Source of the DNA: Eurosta solidaginis | Taxonomy: Eukaryota; Arthropoda; Insecta; Diptera; Tephritidae | Assembly (NCBI RefSeq): GCF_040869045.1 | Contig: NC_090319.1 | Span: 383,919,601-383,983,600, forward strand | Reading direction: 5' to 3' | DNA: 64,000 nucleotides | Shown here: one piece after another, positions 57,501 to 64,000 of the stretch | How positions within the stretch are numbered: position 1 is the first letter of the stretch | How the letters are laid out: every line of letters starts with the position of its first letter | Made by a program: the position numbers and the translations under genes | Notes under the pieces: model-generated | What the model saw: only the letters and a program-made list of their open reading frames with translations | What the model was told of the DNA's origin: nothing | The model's database searches: none

Positions 57501-59734
57501 AAGTGTGATTGAGAACGAGAGGGGTATATGAATGGTGCTGTAAGCTGAAGATGGAACCAATGCCGCTTGCGCTACCAGTTAACTGGAAATATCAAATAGA
57601 AAACGATGACGTGGTAGGTCGGCCACATCTAAATATTGGCCTCTTTGCTGAAAGCAATAAAACTCCTAGGAATCCTGAGCTCACAATTTGATGAGGGCAT
57701 TATAAGAATTAAAGCGGAAGATTACACTTGGCGACAAGCACTCAAAACGTCAATTTCCGTTTCCATTCCTCTACACTATGCGGTAATTTTGCTCTCCCCC
57801 CGCCCTCTGTGGTTCCACCACTATATTTGATACTTATCGAGAATGTCGCTTCCCTTTCCTGCTATTCAGTTCTAACGAATTTTTTAAATTGATCAGATTA
57901 TTGGTGAGCTCCATTTTTTAAATGAATAAGCTTTCGGCAAAGCCGGGCAAAGCCGAATAGCGTCGAAATTAAAAACATATAGAATTTTGAGCTGGCTTCA
58001 AAACAGGAAAATATAGTACAAATTTTCAGCATTTTGCCTCAAGCTCCAAACACTAATATATGCGAGAGAAAGCGAATAGTAATCGAACACATTCAAGGCA
58101 TTGTAAGCCTACTGGACAGTCACGATTATATTGAAACATCATGTCTCAAGAAGTACCACTGTGTCAAATTTATCATAGGCAGCTGATGTAGCTCCTGACA
58201 TATGGAAATCCCACACTACTAAAGCTCATAAAACTCCTTTCCTTACCTCCCCCTCTACAAAAAACACTTACTTTGTAGAGGCATATGGCCTTAAAAAAAA
58301 GCAGCTCCGTTAAAGTAGCACTGTAGCGCTAGCCTGTCGAAAGCTTTCAAAATACGCGACATATCGCATAGCTCGAAAACATTAAAGTTTCAAAAGAGAT
58401 TTATTATTGACGTAACTTAATCTTTATCTTTGCTATTTTTCATAGGCCAATTTGAAACGACTATTTGATGCAAGTTTTAATTCTGCTTTAACATATTACC
58501 CTAGCCTAATACGGGCACTTTCTATTAACCCCCAGAAGTTATTATATTGGAGCTTCCCGTAATAGGCCTTACACTGCCACAAATCTGGAACTGTATAAAA
58601 ATATTTTAAGTATAATAAAGGGCATTCAAAACTGTAAATAATTTTATTTCCCAAAATTTCCTTTAAAAAATTCTATTGAATTTCCATTTTTCTTAATGAA
58701 TACCGAAATAAATTGCTCTCTTTTATGCTAAGGTTGACGTCGACAGAAACTTCAATGAGATTTTATTTATATAATACGATGGATGCTATTTCTATTTTTA
58801 TGACCACGCTATTCAGTAAAGTACCTAACACGATAGTACTTTTATCCCCATCTCATCCTTAGGGTGGTTGCAGTATTAAAGTTGAACTAACACTCTGTTC
58901 AAAAAAGTGGTAGGGTGAACTGGAAAGCTAGTTCTGTGTTTCTCTTCATATGGTACTATGATCATTAGCTCAATGCGAATATATAAAATCGCTCTTCAGC
59001 TATCTTATTACACCTTCTCATCTAAATTTAGCTGACATAAGTTAATTGTAAAACCGCGGGTTCGAGTACCAATAAAAATTGATAAGCTATTCGGTTATCA
59101 AAAAGCATAATAAACCATGTTGATTCGAATAAGATTTGGGAAGTATTTGCCTATGCACTTCCGATTGCAAATGACATATAACTAATAACATTTTTGGAAT
59201 AAGCATTGATTTCACATTGAAAGCAAATCGCTGACAAACAAATTACAGCAACTTCTACAACATTCGTTTATACATACATATTTACTTAGGTCTTCAAATT
59301 CCATAACAAGAGTGTTGTAAGAAAGTCACATTTTGACACTTCATTAATTTGTCATTACTCAAATAGTTTGCTAAGTTGCCGTTGCTAATTGCCACCTGCA
59401 CCTGATGAACGCAAAATTTCCCCAGCCAAAAACTTGCGTTTCGCCCATCTTAGCGCCATGTCATGCTGCGTTTGCCAACACAGCCGCACGCGCTTCTTGC
59501 CAATTTTCTCAATTTACTTAATTAGTGCGCTCTTTGTCGCCTTCAAAACTTTTTTGGCTCAACTCACTTTTCAGAGAGGAATCTTCCTTTGTAAGACAAA
59601 TTCTAAATGTTGTAAGTTGTATATATATATGTATGTACTGGTACCCTGTAAGCAAAATGTGAAGTTATGTACTGGTTATATTCGTAGTCATCATAAAATA
59701 AATAAAATAAAATTATATATGTTTTATGGCATAT
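57501..59734. other. AT-rich region, nothing recognised
   Basis: No gene supported. The 115-codon frame at 59389-59736 starts with a non-ATG codon and runs into low-complexity AT sequence; I see no domain. Confidence 0.4.
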
Positions 59735-59945
59735 GATATATGATATACGATGTATGGTATATGATATATGATATCCGATATACGATATATGATACATGAT
59801 ACCTGATATATGACATATATGATATCCGATATGCGATATACGATATATAATATTCGAAGTCATCATAAAACAAATAAGAATAAGGATTTATGATGTGATA
59901 ACTGTGATATGATATAAATATATGATATACGATATATGATATTTA
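59735..59945. repeat. GATATAT/GATATAC tandem array
   Basis: About 25 units of 7-8 bp (GATATAT, GATATAC, GATATCC, GATACAT), broken at 59852-59905 by AATATTCGAAGTCATCATAA-type sequence that itself repeats the one at 59680. The minus-strand frame rich in I, S, Y, G and H is a translation of the array. Confidence 0.75.
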
Positions 59946-60895
59946 TTTATTTACTTTATTATATTCAACACAGACACAAAGAGGTCGACTACTGGATACA
60001 AGATACAATACAAACAAGGAAAAAAGTGTAAAAACAATGTAATGCATATAATAATTCATCAATGATAATTGGCAGATGAAGACTCTTAGCGAATTGCACG
60101 CGAAATAAATGAATCATTTACGCAGTCTACGATATACAGTTAACTATTTTTTGTAATATTGACTCAATTTTGTGTTTATAAACGAGTGAAGCTTAAGTAA
60201 AGATCAAATTGGTTCCAGTAAAGCACTAAAATTACAGTTCAAAGTCAAAATTGTTAGCTATAGATTTTCCTGCAGGGTTTACGAGTATGTACGCCCTTAT
60301 TTATCAATGAAACAAACAACCAAGTCACAGATTTGTGGTTGCAGAAATAAAGCAGCGTTGATGCTTGAAGTTTTTGAGATATTGTTGTTGTTTTTGTTTG
60401 TGACACCGATGTTGAGTGGAATTTTGATAAAGTACATTATTGTTAGTAAAGTAATTATTATAATTTTAAAACTGAGCCATTCGCTGCTTTATTATGTGCC
60501 GGTGTCTACCATACGAAAGTTAAATGTTCAAGTCACAAGAAAAGTGTTATCAAAATACTTTAGAAAACCGAATAAAACACATAGGTCTCGCTAATTTATG
60601 TGTTTGCACCAAGTTATATTGTTATTACATACACTGCTCCAGATTTATGGCACATTAGACCCGTTTTATAGGCTGTTTTTAAGTACGTGTGTATATTTGT
60701 TGTAATAAATGATTTTGTGCATAGAAAGATGGAACGAGTGGAAGGAAATATTCGGACTTAAGTACAATAATGACATGGCAGGTGATCTTAGAAAAGTTTA
60801 ACTACCACCGTTACATGACATTTGAGTTCTTCTTAATGTGAACTTTTCTCTAAATATTGGTTGCTACTTATAGCTACATTAGTTTAAATGGAGTA
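59946..60895. other. AT-rich region, unrecognised 95-codon frame
   Basis: The frame at 60307-60594 does begin with ATG and has a hydrophobic middle that could span a membrane, but shows no family motif and I give it no function. Nothing else seen. Confidence 0.35.
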
Positions 60896-61325
60896 TCAGT
60901 TCAGAGGGAGAGGGAGAATGTGAAGTTGAAGGAGAAGGAGAACGAAAAGTAGATGGAGAAGGAGAAGGGGTAGGAGAAGGAGAGGGAGAAAGAGAAGGAG
61001 AAGGAGAAGGAAAAGGAGAAGGAGAAGAAGAAGGAAAAGGAAAAGAAAAAGGAAAATGAAAAGGAAAAGGAAAAAGAAAAAAGAAAAGGAAGAGGAAAAA
61101 GAAAAGAAAAAGTAGAAGGAGAAGGTGAAAGTGAAGGAGAACGAGAAGGAGAAGGAGATGGAGATGGAGAGGGGCAGAAAGAGGGAGACGGAGATTTCGA
61201 GTAAGAGTGATAGGGAGAGAGAGTAAGTGAGAGTGTAAGCGGGATGGAGAACGGAGGGAGGAGGGTCGAGAAGGAGTGGCAAGGCGGAGCGAGAGGGAGA
61301 GGAAAAGATAAAGGGAGAGGTATAG
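60896..61325. repeat. Polypurine tract, GGAGAA/GGAAAA units
   Basis: Some 430 bp almost entirely of A and G on the plus strand, built from GGAGAA, GGAAAA and AGAGGG hexamers with rare interruptions. The 128-codon minus-strand frame (Leu, Phe, Ser) is its translation. Such homopurine tracts can adopt triplex (H-DNA) structures and are polymorphic in length. Confidence 0.85.
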
Positions 61326-62819
61326 GCAGGAGGACTATTGTTTTCAGCCAGTTGCTTTCCCTCAGTGTCCTATCAGTGGAATCGATCAGTTACCGAATGC
61401 TGTATATTTCCCACGAATTCTTCTTTGTTAAACACGGTTGTTGCTGATCCCTCAACTCAATGCATTTTCCCTGGCTTCACTGTCCTCAAAGCGAAATAAT
61501 ATTTCTGCTTCGGGACCCAATGTCCACTCTCTCTTCTTTCGTGTCTTTGCTATAAGTTTCGGAGCTATTTATCTTGGTCGTACGACCATATAGGAAAGAA
61601 TATCCACCCACAACAAAAGCGCCTGCTTTGGTAAGCACGCCATACTCTCCAAGGTAGCATGATACTAGGAAGGCTTTGTTGAAATACTGTGAAATATTCA
61701 TCCTGGACTCTAATCGTCATATGTGTATGCCCGCTCTGCATACTGGCAATAGTGCCTATCGATACCGATATTTTACCGAGCTTTTATTCAGCGCAACAGC
61801 ATAGGTACAGGTCATCAGCCACCGACAATTTGCTTATCCCTGTGAGGACAGTATTTTTCTCTTTGCCACAAAAACCTATTATTAATTTAAAGTCATCATA
61901 AATCATAAAATGGCTCAACAAGTGGTTGCGATTGTTATCGCAAACCCATCTACATACATACGTAGCCATACAGACTTTAATAAAAACAAACGTAGATATT
62001 TACAATTACTGTTTTTTACCTCATCAACTCCCCGCAAACGCACTCCCTTTAAATACTTCTACCAAGCCAAGGCAAACTTTTCATAGACGTAAAGCCGCTT
62101 CACAGCATCAACGAAGTACAAATCCAGCAACACAAACAAAAGCAATTTAAACGTGAAAATAATAACAGTAATAACTACCCGGACCCAGACACTTGTTGCG
62201 CTGTAATAACTTCATACACACACCCACACACGCACACATTTTCGCCACGAGCACACCCACTGTGTATTTGCCAGTCTATATTTCATATTTAAAACTTTCC
62301 ATACAAAATCGCGCTTTCAGCAGTCATTCGTGTGGTTTCGTTAATTTTCAGTATTTCGTTGCCAACACCATCCCCCACCAGCACTTCAATCCTGTGAGAT
62401 GGTAGTATAAATTGTTTCTTTGTTTTACTTATTATTAACCTCGACGGGTTTAACACACCTGTTTGTTTGCTTTTGAATAATCCCAGTTTAACATAAAAAC
62501 CGCTACTTACTAGTATGTGTGTATGTTTTTTTAGATTCCAGCTTGTAAATGTATGAATATACGTATATTTCACTGTGTTTTATTATGCAGTAAATGAATG
62601 AGTGAAGCCATAATAACTTTGTGGAGGTAAATCTTTACTGACTTTCATTTAATCACATCGACACATTTGATGTAAAATAGCGTGTAATAATGATATAAAA
62701 ATATGCCGAAAGTAGCAGATGATAATCTTCTTTATGAATTCGAATACATACATATATTATTATGTAAAATATATAAATATGAATATATTTACATGTAGAT
62801 AAATATAATTTGAAAATAA
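61326..62819. other. AT-rich region, nothing recognised
   Basis: No gene supported. A short CACACACCCACACACGCACA stretch at about 62217-62236. The 70-codon frame at 61689 has a signal-peptide-like start but begins with GTG, so I do not call it. Confidence 0.4.
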
Positions 62820-63950
62820 AACAAGTAAGGACGGGACTGCCTTCGGCACAGTCGTACCTTTCATGAATGAGGCTGAACAATAATCTTATCCCATTCGCAA
62901 TATCCATCGGCTGTATAAGATATGAAATATATAGTGAGCCGATGTACATACCTAAGCGATTTTTAAGATAAATATAAAATAAAAAATAGGTATTTACTTT
63001 GTGTGAGGATGCAAAGTTTCACATTTTTTGTGGTCTGCATAAAAAAGCTTTGACCATGAATCACTTATCTCAACAATATATGCCGAAAACGTAAGTATTT
63101 GATGAAATTTGAAGCTTCTAGTCGTTAAAAAGGGTGCAGAAATTACAGTTTATATAGGGTATATACTATATATACCACCGATCTCTATAATTTTTTCAGA
63201 AAATAATATACGCTATATACACGAGCTTATTTGGACCCCGAATAGATTGGTATAGAAAATGAGCGAAACCAGATAATAACCACACCCACTTTTTATATAT
63301 ATAACATTTTGGAAAACACAAAACCCCTGATTATTTAGTAAATAATACACCTAGAATTTTGAAATTTAACGTGTGGACCGATTTTGAGACTCTTGATAAA
63401 AATTTGAAAACAATTTTTAAAATGGACGTGTCACCGCCCACTTGTGATAAAATCATTTTTACAAATATTTTTAATCATAAATCAAAAATCGTTAAACCTA
63501 TCGTAACAAAATTCGATTAAGATTGAGGTTACCTTTACTATAAGGAATGCTTTGAGGAAAAATTAACGAGGACCACGCCCACTTTTATATAAAAGATTTT
63601 TAAAAGGGTCGTGGACGAATAAAATAAGCTATATCTTTGTAAAAAGAGCTTTATATAAATGGTATTTCATTTCCCAAGTGGATTTTTTTTTTTTTTAACA
63701 ATAAATAGGAAAAACTTCAAATTCTAAAAAATGGGCGTGGCACCTCCCCTTTTATGACTAAGCAATTTTCTATGTTTCGGGAGCTATAACTCGAAGAAAA
63801 ATTAGTTCAGAATAGAACCATATGTATATGTATTGTTGCGCAGTCTTGTAACATTATTTAGCACACAAAACACACAACAACAGCATTTCAAGTGTACAGC
63901 TGGATATGTAATGTTCGGTTTCACCTGAACTTAGACTTCCTTGCTTGTTT
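62820..63950. mobile_element. Divergent Helentron-like element with two inverted hairpin ends
   Basis: Left end AACAAGTAAGGACGGGACTG with a GACTG/CAGTC hairpin; right end GTTCGGTTTCACCTGAAC hairpin then CTTCCTTGCTTGTTTT, the same terminal motif in inverted orientation. The body has GGGCGTGGCACC, CCACGCCCAC and TCACCGCCCAC like copies A-G but otherwise differs. Either a family with true inverted termini, or two sister elements joined tail to tail. No GGAC tract or CTCAGCTGAG block. Confidence 0.65.
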
Positions 63951-64000
63951 TAAATTAATTATAGTTATAGTCATACTTTCTAAACAAACATCAAAAATTT

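Noticed and set aside
60307..60594. 95-codon ATG-led frame with a hydrophobic centre
   Set aside because: No recognisable domain, flanked by AT-rich sequence and no splice or promoter evidence; chance frames of this length are expected in 64 kb on six frames.
60896..61282. 128-codon Leu/Phe/Ser-rich frame
   Set aside because: It is the antisense translation of the polypurine repeat.
61689..61901. 70-codon frame with a signal-peptide-like hydrophobic start, possible small secreted peptide
   Set aside because: The frame opens with GTG, not ATG, no cleavage or amidation motif repeats, and no conserved family seen.

Overview
This window looks like 64 kb of gene-poor, AT-rich nuclear DNA from a higher dipteran, most likely a tephritid fruit fly. 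That placement rests on recalled similarity of several repeat families to tephritid genomes, and on the Drosophila-like DINE/Helentron, RTE, RNase H-bearing LINE and Helitron signatures; no search was run. I found no host protein-coding exon, tRNA, rRNA or CRISPR array I can support. Almost all open reading frames are short, low-complexity or inside transposons. The window is best read as an intergenic or intronic graveyard of mobile elements separated by AT-rich unique sequence and decayed minisatellites.

Layout. 0.4-19.3 kb: five long copies of one interspersed element whose ends fit non-autonomous Helentrons (DINE-1-like): a shared ACTCAGCTGAG block inside both ends, a GGAC tetranucleotide tract near one end, and a GTTCGG/CCGAAC hairpin about 20 bp from the other. 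Between them lie two RTE-type LINE pieces; one is a 5'-truncated insertion with an 8-bp target duplication that split a minisatellite. 19.7-33 kb: another RTE scrap, two tRNA-derived SINEs, two solo LTRs, a decayed Helitron and a relic RNase H-bearing LINE. 33-45 kb: two arrays of the same ~18-bp minisatellite, further LINE relics, a sixth Helentron-like copy, and a 630-bp inverted-repeat element with a perfect 8-bp target duplication (hAT-like). 44.9-53.5 kb: a Helitron with both ends intact, three more solo LTRs each flanked by ATAT, a second inverted-repeat element, and a deleted Helentron-like copy. 54.5-64 kb: a decayed tandem repeat array, a GATATA array, a ~430-bp polypurine tract and a divergent element with two inverted Helentron-type ends.

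Nothing here works together as a gene system. The most informative signals are about transposon biology: a ~130-bp tandem module shared by the Helentron-like family and a classical Helitron family, strong ATAT target preference of one LTR family, variable module counts between copies, and recurrent minisatellites. Strand for Helentron-like copies is given with the GGAC-tract end as 5' and the hairpin end as 3'. Boundaries of old repeats are accurate to roughly 10-30 bp; boundaries of elements with target duplications are exact as read.
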